Positions 42,907-51,826 of a stretch of 64,000 nt of DNA are shown in pieces. The first letter of the stretch is position 1; every line of letters begins with the position of its first letter. Location: positions 27,959 to 91,958 of the forward strand of contig NZ_RFLX01000017.1 of assembly GCF_003696345.1 (NCBI RefSeq), written 5' to 3'. The position numbers and the translations under genes are program-made. The stretch comes from Teichococcus wenyumeiae. GTDB taxonomy: Bacteria; Pseudomonadota; Alphaproteobacteria; Acetobacterales; Acetobacteraceae. The notes under the pieces are model-generated. The model made no database searches. It saw only the letters and a program-made list of their open reading frames with translations, and was not told where the DNA came from.

Positions 42907-44706
42907 ATGCCTGATACCGCTTCGCGCCTCGGCGCCCTGCTGGCCGCCACGGCGGCCACCGCCCCCAGCCACGCCGCCGATGGCCGGCTGTATTTCCTGT
43001 GTGATGCCGGCGGCTCCGCCCAGGTCTGGGAACTGCCGGCCGATGGCGCCCCGGCGCGGCCGCGCAGCGACCACCGGGATGCCGTCGCCTTTGTGGCCGG
43101 CAGCCCCACGGATGGCGGCGCCATCTTCGGCCGCGACCAGGCGGGCGACGAGCGCGTGCAACTGCACCACCTGCCGCCGGAAGGGCCCGCGCGCGCCCTG
43201 ACCGCCGACCCGCGCGTGATCCACGGCTGGGGCGCCATCGCGCCGGATGGCAGGTCCCTGGCCTGCACGGCCAATAGCCGCGACCCGGCGCATACCGACC
43301 CCTGCGTGATCGACATCGCCAGCGGCACGCCGCGCCGCGTGCTGGAGGTGGAAGGGCCGCATGAACTGCCGGCCTGGCACCCGGATGGCCGCAGCCTGGT
43401 CCTGGCCCGCGCGCCGAAGACCTTCGAGAGCGACCTGATCGGCGTCGAGATCGCCACCGGCGCCACCACCCGCCTGACGCCGCATGAAGGCGAGTGGCGC
43501 CACATGAACCCGCGCTGGCGCCGCGACGGCAGCGGCTTCTGGCTGCTGACCGACCGTGGCCGCGACTTCCTCGGCCTGGCCTTCCAGGTGCCCGGCGGCA
43601 CCCCTGCCTTCCTCCACGCGCCGGAGGCCGATGTCGAGCAGCTGGAACCCTCGCCGGACCAGTCCCGCCTCGCCGTGGTGGTGAACGAGGAAGGCTATTC
43701 CCGCCTGCGCATCCTGGATGCCGCCAGCGGCGCCGTGCTGGAGCAGCCTTCCTACCCCGCCGGCGTCATCACCCGGATCAGCTGGCACCCGGACGGCGCC
43801 TCCCTGGCCTTCGACCTCGCCTGCCCCACCCGGCCCTCGACCCTGTGGCGGCACCGCCTGCGCCAGCCGGAGGCTGAGCTGATCTTCGCCCCGGCCGAGG
43901 CGCCGGCGGCGCTGCGGGACTGGCAACTGGTGCGCTTCCCCACCTTCGACGGGCGCGAGCTGCCGGCCTTCCTGGCCCTGCCGGAAGGCACGGCGCCGGC
44001 GGGCGGCTGGCCGCTGCTGGTCTGGGTGCATGGCGGCCCGGAATCCCAGGCGCGGCCCAACTGGCGGCCGGACCTGCAACTGGTGCTCTCGCTGGGCATC
44101 GCGGTGCTGGTGCCGAATGTGCGCGGCTCCACCGGCTATGGCCGCGCCTATGCCGCGCTGGACGACCGCGAGCTGCGGCTGGACAGCGTGCGCGACCTGG
44201 CCGCCGCCCACGCCTGGGCCGCCGCGCAGGAGCGCTTCGATGCCCGGCGCATCGCCGTCATGGGCCAGAGCTATGGCGGCTGGATGGTGCTGGCCGCCGT
44301 GACGGAATACCCGGAGCTCTGGGCGGCGGGCGTGGACTACTACGGCATCGCTCGCTGGAAGACCTTCTTCGAGCGTACCGGGCCCTGGCGCATCGGCCAC
44401 CGTGCCGCCGAATACGGCGACCCGGTGCGGGATGCCGAATTGCTGGAACGCCTTTCCCCGCTGCACAAGGCCGACCGCATCCAGTGCCCGATGCTGGTGG
44501 CGCAGGGCATGACCGACCCGCGCGTGCCGCCGCAGGAAAGCGAGCAGATCGTGGAAGCCCTGCGCCGCCGCCAGGTGCCGGTGGATTACGTGACCTTCCC
44601 CGACGAGGGCCACGGCTTCCTGAAGCGCGACAACCGCCGCCGCATCTATCTGGCAGTGGCCGATTTCCTGGCCCGGCACCTGCTGGACAATCGTGCCGCA
44701 TCCTGA
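42907..44706 (+). CDS. S9 family prolyl-oligopeptidase-like serine peptidase
   Basis: A 599-residue protein with an N-terminal beta-propeller (about 20-340, repeated strands such as DGRSLACTANSR, PDQSRLAVVVNEEGYS) and a C-terminal alpha/beta-hydrolase domain. Catalytic triad: S455 in GQSYGGWM, D537 in MTDPRVP, H569 in DEGHGF. This order and spacing match the S9C acylaminoacyl-peptidase/oligopeptidase group. The N-terminus does not form a clear signal peptide, so it is probably cytoplasmic. It lies 60 bases after fumC and 13 bases before an extracellular binding protein gene, which suggests a peptide-uptake context for the downstream gene. Confidence 0.88.
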   Translation: MPDTASRLGALLAATAATAPSHAADGRLYFLCDAGGSAQVWELPADGAPARPRSDHRDAVAFVAGSPTDGGAIFGRDQAGDERVQLHHLPPEGPARALTADPRVIHGWGAIAPDGRSLACTANSRDPAHTDPCVIDIASGTPRRVLEVEGPHELPAWHPDGRSLVLARAPKTFESDLIGVEIATGATTRLTPHEGEWRHMNPRWRRDGSGFWLLTDRGRDFLGLAFQVPGGTPAFLHAPEADVEQLEPSPDQSRLAVVVNEEGYSRLRILDAASGAVLEQPSYPAGVITRISWHPDGASLAFDLACPTRPSTLWRHRLRQPEAELIFAPAEAPAALRDWQLVRFPTFDGRELPAFLALPEGTAPAGGWPLLVWVHGGPESQARPNWRPDLQLVLSLGIAVLVPNVRGSTGYGRAYAALDDRELRLDSVRDLAAAHAWAAAQERFDARRIAVMGQSYGGWMVLAAVTEYPELWAAGVDYYGIARWKTFFERTGPWRIGHRAAEYGDPVRDAELLERLSPLHKADRIQCPMLVAQGMTDPRVPPQESEQIVEALRRRQVPVDYVTFPDEGHGFLKRDNRRRIYLAVADFLARHLLDNRAAS

Positions 44707-44719
44707 ACGGAGCTCAGCC

Positions 44720-46306
44720 ATGAAGCGCAGAACCCTTCTGGGCGCCGCCGCCGGCGCCACCACCGCCGGGCTCCTGCCCCATCTGTCGCGCCCCGCGCTA
44801 GCCCAGGGCAATGCCCGGGTGCTGCGCTTCGTGCCAGAAGGCAACCTGGCCAACCCGGACCCGATCTGGACCACCACCACCATCGCCCGCAACCACGGCG
44901 CGATGATCTGGGACACGCTCTACGGCCTGGACGACCACTTCGAGCCGCAGCCGCAGATGGTGGCGGGGCACGAGCTTTCCGACGACCGCCTGACCTGGCG
45001 CTTCACGCTGCGGGACGGGCTGATGTTCCATGATGGCGAGAAGGTGCGCGCCATCGACTGCATCACCTCCATCCAGCGCTGGGCCCGCCGCCGCCCGCTG
45101 GGCCAGACCCTGCTGGCCCGCGCGGAGGAGATGAAGGCGCTGGACGACAACCGCTTCGAGATCCGGCTGAACAAGCCCTACAGCCTGATGACGCGAGCCT
45201 TCGCCGATAGCTGCTTCATCATGCCGGAGCGGATCGCGAAGACGGATTCCTTTCAGCAGATCGGCGAATATGTCGGCAGCGGCCCCTTCCGCTTCCTGCG
45301 CGACGAATGGGTGGCGGGCTCCAAGGCCATCTATGCCCGCTTCGACAAGTATGTGCCGCGGCAGGAGAAGCCGAGCTTCCTGGCCGGCGGCAAGGTGGCG
45401 CATTTCGACCGCGTCGAATGGATCGTGATGCCGGATTCCGCGACCGCTGCGGGCGCCTTGCAGAATGGCGAGGTGGACTGGCTGCAACGGCCGGATTTCG
45501 ACCTGCTGGGCATGCTGCGCGGCATGCGCAACGTGAAGGTGGCGGTGAACGACAAGGTCGGCGTGCTGGCCATGATGGCGCTGAACCACATCCAGCCGCC
45601 CTTCGACAATCCGAAGCTGCTGCGCGCCATCCTCTCGGCGGTGAACCAGGAGGATTTCATGGCCGCCGCCGTGGGCGCGGAGCCGGAACTCTTCCATGTG
45701 CCCGCCGGCGTCTTCACGCCCGGCCTGCCCATGTCCAGCGATGCCGGGATGGAGGTGCTGACCAGGCCGCGCGACATCGCCAAGGCGCGGCAACTGGTGC
45801 AGGAGAGCGGCTACAAGGGCGAGAAGGTACTGCTGATGTCGCCTTCCGACTACCCGGTGCAGGCGGCGCATGCGCAGGTGGCGGCGGCTCTCTTCAAGGA
45901 GCTGGGCCTGAATGTGGAATTCGCCAGCATGGACTGGGGCACGCTGGTGCAGCGGCGCTCCAGCAAGGAGCTTCCGGACAAGGGGGGCTGGACCGCCTTC
46001 ACCACCACCTATGAGGGGCTGACGGTGGCCGACCCTTCCAGCAACGTGCCGCTGCGCGGCAACGGCGCGCAGGCCTGGTTCGGCTGGCCCACCAGTCCGC
46101 GCCTGGAAGCGCTGCGCGAGGAATGGCTGGACGCGCCCGACACCGCCGAGCAGAAACGCATCGCGGCCGAGATGCAGCGCATTGCCTTCGAGGAAGTGCC
46201 CTTCATCCCGCTCGGCCAGCTCTACTACCCGACGGCGCACCGCACCGAGCTGCGCGACATCGTCCCCGCTTCCTTCCCGATCTTCTGGAACGTGCGGCGG
46301 GCGTGA
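44720..46306 (+). CDS. ABC transporter substrate-binding protein, peptide/nickel (SBP_bac_5) type
   Basis: A 528-residue periplasmic dipeptide/oligopeptide-type binding protein. The N-terminus MKRRTLLGAAAGATTAG has a twin-arginine-like pair and hydrophobic core, ending near ALAQ. Family 5 landmarks include MIWDTLYGLDDHFEPQPQ near residue 70, WRFTLRDGLMFHDGEKV, GSGPFRFLRDEWVAGSK and the C-terminal FIPLGQLYYP. ATG 44720 was chosen with GGAG seven bases before it. The S9 peptidase directly upstream suggests a peptide ligand. No permease or ATPase gene follows, so it must share membrane components elsewhere. Confidence 0.9.
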   Translation: MKRRTLLGAAAGATTAGLLPHLSRPALAQGNARVLRFVPEGNLANPDPIWTTTTIARNHGAMIWDTLYGLDDHFEPQPQMVAGHELSDDRLTWRFTLRDGLMFHDGEKVRAIDCITSIQRWARRRPLGQTLLARAEEMKALDDNRFEIRLNKPYSLMTRAFADSCFIMPERIAKTDSFQQIGEYVGSGPFRFLRDEWVAGSKAIYARFDKYVPRQEKPSFLAGGKVAHFDRVEWIVMPDSATAAGALQNGEVDWLQRPDFDLLGMLRGMRNVKVAVNDKVGVLAMMALNHIQPPFDNPKLLRAILSAVNQEDFMAAAVGAEPELFHVPAGVFTPGLPMSSDAGMEVLTRPRDIAKARQLVQESGYKGEKVLLMSPSDYPVQAAHAQVAAALFKELGLNVEFASMDWGTLVQRRSSKELPDKGGWTAFTTTYEGLTVADPSSNVPLRGNGAQAWFGWPTSPRLEALREEWLDAPDTAEQKRIAAEMQRIAFEEVPFIPLGQLYYPTAHRTELRDIVPASFPIFWNVRRA

Positions 46307-46313
46307 CGGAAAG

Positions 46314-46342
46314 GGCCTGGGGAAAAGCCATCTCCCCAGGCC
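46314..46342. terminator. 10-bp hairpin between convergent binding-protein genes
   Basis: GGCCTGGGGA and TCCCCAGGCC pair perfectly over ten bases around a nine-base loop. It lies between the stop of the peptide-type binding protein and that of the minus-strand Bug protein, as expected for a bidirectional terminator. There is no T-run. Confidence 0.6.
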
Positions 46343-46363
46343 ATGCTTTGCCGCAGCGGGCTT

Positions 46364-47356
46364 CTAGCCCGACATGCCGACGCGGCGGAGCACCGGCTCC
46401 CATTTCTCGGTTTCCGAGGCCAGGAAGCGCTTGCATTCCGCCGGCGTGCTGCTCGGCCGCACCTGCATGGCCATGTCCAGCAGGCGGCGCTGGAAGGCCT
46501 CCTGGCCCGTCACCTTGTTCACGGCTGCGTTCAGGGCGGTGATGATGGGCTCCGGCGTGCCGGCCGGGGCCATCAGCATGTGCCAGCTATAGGCCTCGTA
46601 GCCCGGCACACCGGCCTCATGGATGGTGGGGACCTCGGGCGCCACCGGCGAACGCTCCGGCGCGCCGAGGCCGAGCACCCGCAGCTCGCCACGCTCCGTG
46701 TAAGGCATGGCGCCGGTGCCGACATCGATCAGCATGGCGACACTGCCGCTCAGCAGGTCCGGCATGGCGGCGGAACTGCCGCGATAGGGCACGTGCTGCA
46801 CCTTCAGGTTGCCCGCCATGCTGAGGAACAGCTCGGAGGCGAGATGCACCGCGCCGCCGACGCCGGAGGATGCGTAGGAATACTTGCCCGGATTGTCGCG
46901 GAACAATGCGATCAGCTCCTGCAGGTTCTTCACCGGCAGGTTCTTGTTGACGAAGAGCACCATGGGCACCTGGCCGATCAGCGCGGCGGGCGCGAAATCG
47001 GCCACGGGGTCGAAGGGCAGTTGCGGGAAGAGCGGCCGCAGCACCGAATGCGCGATGGTGGTGTAGAGCAGCGTATGGCCATCCTTCGGCGCCTTGGCGA
47101 CGAATTCGGTGCCGACCACCACCCCGGCGCCGGTGCGGTTCTCTACCAGGCTGCGCTGCGGCATGACCTTGCCGAGCTCTTCCGCCAGCATCCGCGCGGC
47201 GACATCGGTGGGGCCGCCGGCGGCGAAGGGCACGATCAGGCGAACAGGCTGGTTGGGCCATGCCGCTGCCGGCTGCGCGGCGGCGGGGTTGGGGATGGTG
47301 GCAAGCGGACTCAGCATCAGCCCGGCGGCTGAAGCCATGATACTCCGGCGCTTCAT
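46364..47356 (-). CDS. Tripartite tricarboxylate transporter (Bug/TctC) substrate-binding protein
   Basis: A 330-residue Bug-family protein with signal peptide at about residues 1-30 (MKRRSIMASAAGLML, ending AAAQ). Family segments: VRLIVPFAAGGPTDVAARML, KDGHTLLYTTIAHS, KVQHVPYRGSSAAMPDLLSG and PEVPTIHEAGVPGYE. ATG 47356 has GGAGG seven bases upstream. It is divergent from the FMN-dependent hydroxyacid oxidase, so its ligand may be a 2-hydroxyacid. No TctA/TctB genes are in the window. Confidence 0.92.
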   Translation of the reverse strand: MKRRSIMASAAGLMLSPLATIPNPAAAQPAAAWPNQPVRLIVPFAAGGPTDVAARMLAEELGKVMPQRSLVENRTGAGVVVGTEFVAKAPKDGHTLLYTTIAHSVLRPLFPQLPFDPVADFAPAALIGQVPMVLFVNKNLPVKNLQELIALFRDNPGKYSYASSGVGGAVHLASELFLSMAGNLKVQHVPYRGSSAAMPDLLSGSVAMLIDVGTGAMPYTERGELRVLGLGAPERSPVAPEVPTIHEAGVPGYEAYSWHMLMAPAGTPEPIITALNAAVNKVTGQEAFQRRLLDMAMQVRPSSTPAECKRFLASETEKWEPVLRRVGMSG

Positions 47357-47559
47357 TGGCGCTCCTCCCTTTATCCGGGAAGTATCGCTGTTGTTTCGGC
47401 ACGGGGTCAATTTCTTGCTGGCCCTGGGCCTTCCCCGCGTCGGCGGCGGCCTGCGTGGAAAACAGCGGCAGGACCCCGGCCGCTTCGCCTAGACTTCCCG
47501 CCAGCGGCACGGACCGCGAGGATATGGCCGTGGCGCCCATGCGCAGCAGGAGGGGCCCG

Positions 47560-48855
47560 ATGGCAGATCCCGGCCGCCAGAACCAGGCCCGCATCTTCAC
47601 CGGCGGCTTCGCCGGGCGCCGGCCGCTCATCCCCTGCGCGCCGGAAGCCCTGGAACGCGCGGCCTTGGCGCGGATGCGCGGCCATGCCGCCGCCTATGTG
47701 GCCGGCGGCGCGGGGCTGGAGCGGAGCATGGCCGCCAATCGTGCCGCCTTCGACCATTACCGCATCCTGCAGCGCGTGCTGCGCGATGTGTCCGACCGGC
47801 GGCTCTTGGTGGAGCTCTTCGGGCGCAGGCTGCCCTTGCCGCTGCTGCTGGCGCCCATCGGCGTGCTGGAGATGGCGCAGCGGCGCGGCGACCTCGCCGC
47901 CGCCCGGGCCGCCGCTTCCGAAGGCCTGACCTTTGTCACCTCCAGCCAATCCTCCGCGCCGCTGGAGGAGATCGCCGCGGCCTGCGGGGAGGGGCCACGG
48001 TGGTTCCAGCTCTACTGGTCCTCCAGCGACGCGCTGATGCGCAGCTTCATGCGGCGGGCCGAGGCCGCCGGCTACGAGGCCATTGTTCTGACCCTCGATA
48101 CCACGCAACTGGGCTGGCGGCCGCGCGACCTGGATCGCGGCTACCTGCCCTTCCTGCGCGGCCGGGGGCTGGCCAATTATGTCTCGGACCCCGTCTTCCG
48201 CGGCCTGCCGCCGCCGAACCTGGCGGCGGCGGAGCGCCCGCCGCTGGGGCTGCGCTCCCTGCCGGCGGGCCTGGAACTGCTGTGCAACTGGCCCGGCGGG
48301 ATGCGGCAGGCGCTGGCCTCGCCGCGCGCGGTGGTGCAGGCCGTGCAGCGCTTCATTGCCGTCTATTCCCGCCCGGACCTGACCTGGGAGCATCTGCCGG
48401 CCCTGCGGCGGGCGACCCGCCTGCCCATCCTGCTCAAGGGCATCCTGCACCCCGATGACGCGCGGCGGGCGCTGGATGCCGGGATGGATGGCATCATCGT
48501 CTCCAACCACGGCGGGCGGCAGGTCGATGGCGGCGTGGCGGCGCTGGACATGCTGCCGCCCGTGGCGGAGGCCGTGGCGGGCCGGGTGCCCGTGCTCTTC
48601 GACAGCGGCATCCGCACCGGGGCCGATGTCATAAAGGCGCTCAGCCTGGGGGCGCGGGCCGTGCTGCTGGGGCGGCCCTATGTCTATGGCCTGGCTCTGG
48701 CGGGCGAGGCCGGCGTGCGGCAGGTCATCCGGAACTTCGCCGCCGAGCTGGACCTGACCCTGGCCCTGATGGGCCGCCGGGGGCTGGATGAGCTGGATGC
48801 ATCGGCGCTGGCGCCCGCACTTGTCCCCAGTTTGCGGGGACAGAGCTGTGGATGA
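47560..48855 (+). CDS. FMN-dependent alpha-hydroxy-acid oxidising enzyme (lactate 2-monooxygenase-like)
   Basis: A 431-residue TIM-barrel flavoprotein. The catalytic/FMN segment is IIVSNHGGRQVDGG near residue 305, with the histidine that accepts the substrate proton and the following arginine. The FMN-phosphate loop is FDSGIRTGADV with ARAVLLGRPYVYGLA after it, and LKGILHPDDARRALDAG holds the second phosphate-binding lysine. Length and the wide N-terminal part fit the lactate 2-monooxygenase and L-lactate oxidase group more than glycolate oxidase. ATG 47560 has AGGAGG upstream. Cytoplasmic or membrane associated. Divergent from a Bug protein. Confidence 0.87.
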   Translation: MADPGRQNQARIFTGGFAGRRPLIPCAPEALERAALARMRGHAAAYVAGGAGLERSMAANRAAFDHYRILQRVLRDVSDRRLLVELFGRRLPLPLLLAPIGVLEMAQRRGDLAAARAAASEGLTFVTSSQSSAPLEEIAAACGEGPRWFQLYWSSSDALMRSFMRRAEAAGYEAIVLTLDTTQLGWRPRDLDRGYLPFLRGRGLANYVSDPVFRGLPPPNLAAAERPPLGLRSLPAGLELLCNWPGGMRQALASPRAVVQAVQRFIAVYSRPDLTWEHLPALRRATRLPILLKGILHPDDARRALDAGMDGIIVSNHGGRQVDGGVAALDMLPPVAEAVAGRVPVLFDSGIRTGADVIKALSLGARAVLLGRPYVYGLALAGEAGVRQVIRNFAAELDLTLALMGRRGLDELDASALAPALVPSLRGQSCG

Positions 48856-49013
48856 CCGGGGGGACAGCTTGTGCCTGATGGTGCGCAGCCCGTCCGCCCC
48901 AGGCCACTGCCCCTTTTAGGTCATTTATTTGGTTCATTGATTCAACAATAACACCATGCTTGAGTGATGCCGAAGTGAAGCCCGGACAACGGGCACACCA
49001 AGGAGGAAACGGG

Positions 49014-49988
49014 ATGCGCCGCAGACAGCTTGCTGGCCTGGGTCTTCTTGCCTGCGGCCTCGCGCGCCCAGGCTTCGCGCAAACGGAAAAATTCCCCAGC
49101 AGGCCCATCCGGTGGGTGCTGCCCTATGCCCCGGGCGGGCCGGCGGATGCCTTCAGCCGTGCGGTGGGGCGCGGCGTGACGGAGCGGCTGGGCCAGCCGG
49201 TGGTGGTGGACAGCCGCCCCGGCGCCGGCGGCGTGCTGGGCGTCGAGATCGTCGCGAAATCGCCCGCCGATGGCTACACGATCGGCGTGGGCGGCACCGG
49301 CTCGCTGGCCGGCGCGCTCAGCCTCATGCCGCAGATGCCCTATGACCCGCTGAAGGATTTCGCGCCCATCACCATGATGGCGGCGGTGCCGGAAATCCTG
49401 GCGGTGAATGCCAGGGTGCCGGCCCGCACGGTGGCGGAACTGGTGGCCCTGGCCAAGGCGAAGCCCGGCGGCCTCTCCTACGGCTCCGGCGGCAATGGCA
49501 CCGGCCCGCATCTGGCGGGGGAGCTGCTGCGCCTGCGCACCGGCATCGACATCGTGCATGTGCCCTATCGCGGCGCCGCGCCCGCCACCACCGACCTCGT
49601 TTCCGGCCAGATCCAGATGATGATCGGCGAGGCCCCGGCGCTGGTGCCCTTCATCCAGTCCGGCGAGCTGCGCGCCCTGGCCGTGACCACCCGCAACCGC
49701 CTGCCCGTGCTGCCGGAGGTGCCGACCCTGGCGGAGGCGGGCGTGCGGGACCTGGAGCTGGAGAACTGGTACTGCCTGCTGGCGCCCGCCGCCGTGCCGG
49801 CGGAGCGGCTGGAGATCCTGCGCCGCGCCATCGTGGACACGCTGGGCGACGCCGAGGTGCAGCGCATCTTCGCCGCCCAGGGCGCCACGGCAGCGCCCGG
49901 TACGCCGGAGGCCCTGATGGGCCGCATCCGGCAGGAGATCGCGCGTTGGGCCGAGGTATCCCGCTCCGCCGGAACGCAGGCCAACTGA
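49014..49988 (+). CDS. Tripartite tricarboxylate transporter (Bug/TctC) substrate-binding protein
   Basis: A 324-residue Bug-family protein. A signal peptide covers about residues 1-24 (MRRRQLAGLGLLACG, ending GFAQ). Family pattern: IRWVLPYAPGGPADAFSRAV, PADGYTIGVGGTG, IVHVPYRGAAPATTDLVSG and PEVPTLAEAGVRDLE. ATG 49014 has AAGGAGG seven bases upstream. It is 12 bases ahead of the aconitase-type large subunit and clearly in one operon with it, so its ligand is likely the acid that pair converts. This is an informative link for finding the substrate. Upstream, 48856-49013 is AT-rich and probably holds the promoter. Confidence 0.92.
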   Translation: MRRRQLAGLGLLACGLARPGFAQTEKFPSRPIRWVLPYAPGGPADAFSRAVGRGVTERLGQPVVVDSRPGAGGVLGVEIVAKSPADGYTIGVGGTGSLAGALSLMPQMPYDPLKDFAPITMMAAVPEILAVNARVPARTVAELVALAKAKPGGLSYGSGGNGTGPHLAGELLRLRTGIDIVHVPYRGAAPATTDLVSGQIQMMIGEAPALVPFIQSGELRALAVTTRNRLPVLPEVPTLAEAGVRDLELENWYCLLAPAAVPAERLEILRRAIVDTLGDAEVQRIFAAQGATAAPGTPEALMGRIRQEIARWAEVSRSAGTQAN

Positions 49989-50000
49989 GGGAAGCGAAGC

Positions 50001-51290
50001 ATGACAGGCCAGACGGTCGCGCAGAAGATCATCGCCCGCACCCTGGGGCGGGTGGCGGTGGAGGTCGGGGAATATGTCACCGTCTCAGCCGACTACACCG
50101 TGTGCCAGGAGTTGTTCTGGCCCGGCCACCAGCGGAATCTGCAGCGCATCGGGGTGGAGCGCATCCCGCGCCCCGACAAGGCGGTGATGGTGATCGACCA
50201 TTCCACCTCCGCCGCCATGGGCTCGCACCACTACCAGACGCACCGCTCATTGCGGGACTGGTGCGAGGCGCAGGGGATCGAGCACTTCTTCGGCCCCGGC
50301 AGCGGCTTGCGCCACCTGATGATGGTGGAGCGCGGCCTGGCGCGGCCGGGGCTGCTGATCTTCTCGGATGAAGGCAATATCGCCAGCCTCGGCGCCGTCG
50401 GCGCGCTGAACATCCCGATCTCCACCGAGGTCGTCGTCTCCCTGATCGAGGACCAGAACTGGCTGGCGGTGCCGCCCTCCGCCCGTATCACGCTGACCGG
50501 GACACTGCCTTTCGGCGTCACGGCGCGGGACCTGATCCAGACTATCATCCGCGACTATGGCGCGACCGACCGCCTGCTGGGCTGCTGCGTGGAATTCACC
50601 GGCCCGGCCATCGCCGGCCTTTCGTTGGACGACCGCCAGACCATCCTGGCCTCGCTCTTCCACAGCGGCGCCTATACCGGGGTGATGCCGGTGGATGCGG
50701 TGGCCCGCGCCTATGTCGAGGCCCGCGCGGCCGGCCCCTGGCAGGTGGTGGAAGCCGACCCGGATGCCGAATACGTGCTGGAGGCCACCTACGACCTTTC
50801 CGCCCTCTCCCCCATGGTGACGCAGCCGCCGGACCTGCATGGCGGCGTGCCGGTGGAGGAGGTCAGCGGGCGGCGGATCGACCAGGCCACCATCGGCTCC
50901 TGCGCCGGCAACCGGCTGGAAGACATGCGCGCCGCCGCCGAGATCCTGCGCGGCCGCCAGGTGGCGCGGCATGTCACGCTCTACATCACGCCGGGAAGCC
51001 GCGAGGTTTATTCGGCGGCGGCGCGGGAAGGATTGCTGGAAGTGTTTTCCGATGCCGGCGCCACGGTGCTGGCCCCCGGCTGCACCACCTGCTGGGGCTA
51101 CCAGGGCCAGTTGAACGACTATGAGGTGCTGATCTCAACCCAGCAGTTCAACTACCAGGGGCGCAACGGCAGCCGTTCGGCGGAGGTCTTCCTCGCCGGG
51201 CCCTATGCGGTGGCCGCCGCCGCCGTGGCGGGGAAGATCGTGGACCCGCGCGAGATGCTGGCGATGCAGGCGGCGGGAGCGGTGGCATGA
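50001..51290 (+). CDS. Aconitase/isopropylmalate dehydratase-like large subunit with altered catalytic motif
   Basis: A 429-residue protein of the aconitase superfamily resembling LeuC and homoaconitase large subunits. The three cluster cysteines are kept: C301 in GSCAGNR and C361/C364 in GCTTCWGY. The usual CGDSHT motif of substrate binding and catalysis is replaced by IFSDEGN at residues 120-126, so the DSH triad is gone. The N-terminal A-Q-E-G-F motif is also not seen. Its start is ATG 50001. The stop overlaps the small subunit gene by four bases (ATGA), as in leuCD. It should be a hydro-lyase for a carboxylate imported by the Bug protein upstream, but the reaction is not predictable. Confidence 0.78.
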   Translation: MTGQTVAQKIIARTLGRVAVEVGEYVTVSADYTVCQELFWPGHQRNLQRIGVERIPRPDKAVMVIDHSTSAAMGSHHYQTHRSLRDWCEAQGIEHFFGPGSGLRHLMMVERGLARPGLLIFSDEGNIASLGAVGALNIPISTEVVVSLIEDQNWLAVPPSARITLTGTLPFGVTARDLIQTIIRDYGATDRLLGCCVEFTGPAIAGLSLDDRQTILASLFHSGAYTGVMPVDAVARAYVEARAAGPWQVVEADPDAEYVLEATYDLSALSPMVTQPPDLHGGVPVEEVSGRRIDQATIGSCAGNRLEDMRAAAEILRGRQVARHVTLYITPGSREVYSAAAREGLLEVFSDAGATVLAPGCTTCWGYQGQLNDYEVLISTQQFNYQGRNGSRSAEVFLAGPYAVAAAAVAGKIVDPREMLAMQAAGAVA

Positions 51291-51826
51291 GCGGGCAGGA
51301 TCTTCGCGGCCGCGTCTGGAAGTTCGGCGACAATGTCAGCGGCGATGACGGCATCATCGAATTCTCGATCGTGCGCGAGGGCTTCGGCAAGGCCTTCGAC
51401 GAGGAAGCGCTGAAGGCCATGTGCTTCCGCCGCCTCCGCCCCGAATTCCCGGCCGAGGTGCGGCCCGGCGACATCGTGGTGGGCGGCCGGAACTTCGGCC
51501 ACCACAACCATGTCGAGGTCAGCGTTGCCATCAAGGCGTCCGGCATTGCCGTGGTGATCGTGGAATCCTGCGAATCCGGCATCATCCGCCGCGCGCTGAA
51601 TGTCGGCCTGCCGATCATGACCTGCCCCGGCATCACCGATGCCGTGCAGGATGGCGAGGTGGTCGAGGCCAATCCGGCCACCGGCATCATCCGCACCGCC
51701 ACAGGCGGGGTGCTGCAGGCGCGCCCTTTCTCGCCCCGCATGGTGCAGATCTGGCAGGCCGGAGGCTCCATCCCGCTGCTGGAGCGGGAATTCGCCGAAC
51801 GCCGCGCGGCCGCCGCTGGGGCCTAG
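51287..51826 (+). CDS. Aconitase/isopropylmalate dehydratase-like small subunit with altered active-site motif
   Basis: A 179-residue swivel-domain subunit resembling LeuD. The family loop GxNFGxGSSRE is here GRNFGHHNHVE at residues 67-77. The serine and arginine that act as base and substrate binder in LeuD and aconitase are replaced by N, H and V. The flanking strands (DIVVGG, IAVVIVE and GVLQARPFS) fit the fold. ATG 51287 overlaps the large subunit stop. Its stop overlaps the end of putA on the other strand by four bases. Together with the large subunit's altered motif this suggests a subfamily with new chemistry or substrate rather than a damaged enzyme. Confidence 0.78.
   Translation: MSGQDLRGRVWKFGDNVSGDDGIIEFSIVREGFGKAFDEEALKAMCFRRLRPEFPAEVRPGDIVVGGRNFGHHNHVEVSVAIKASGIAVVIVESCESGIIRRALNVGLPIMTCPGITDAVQDGEVVEANPATGIIRTATGGVLQARPFSPRMVQIWQAGGSIPLLEREFAERRAAAAGA

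Noticed and set aside
41383..44916. 1177-codon open frame on the minus strand opposite fumC and the S9 peptidase
   Set aside because: Its translation is dominated by Arg, Gly, His and Ala with no domain pattern, whereas the plus strand shows clear fumarase and peptidase motifs. Such frames are expected in GC-rich DNA.
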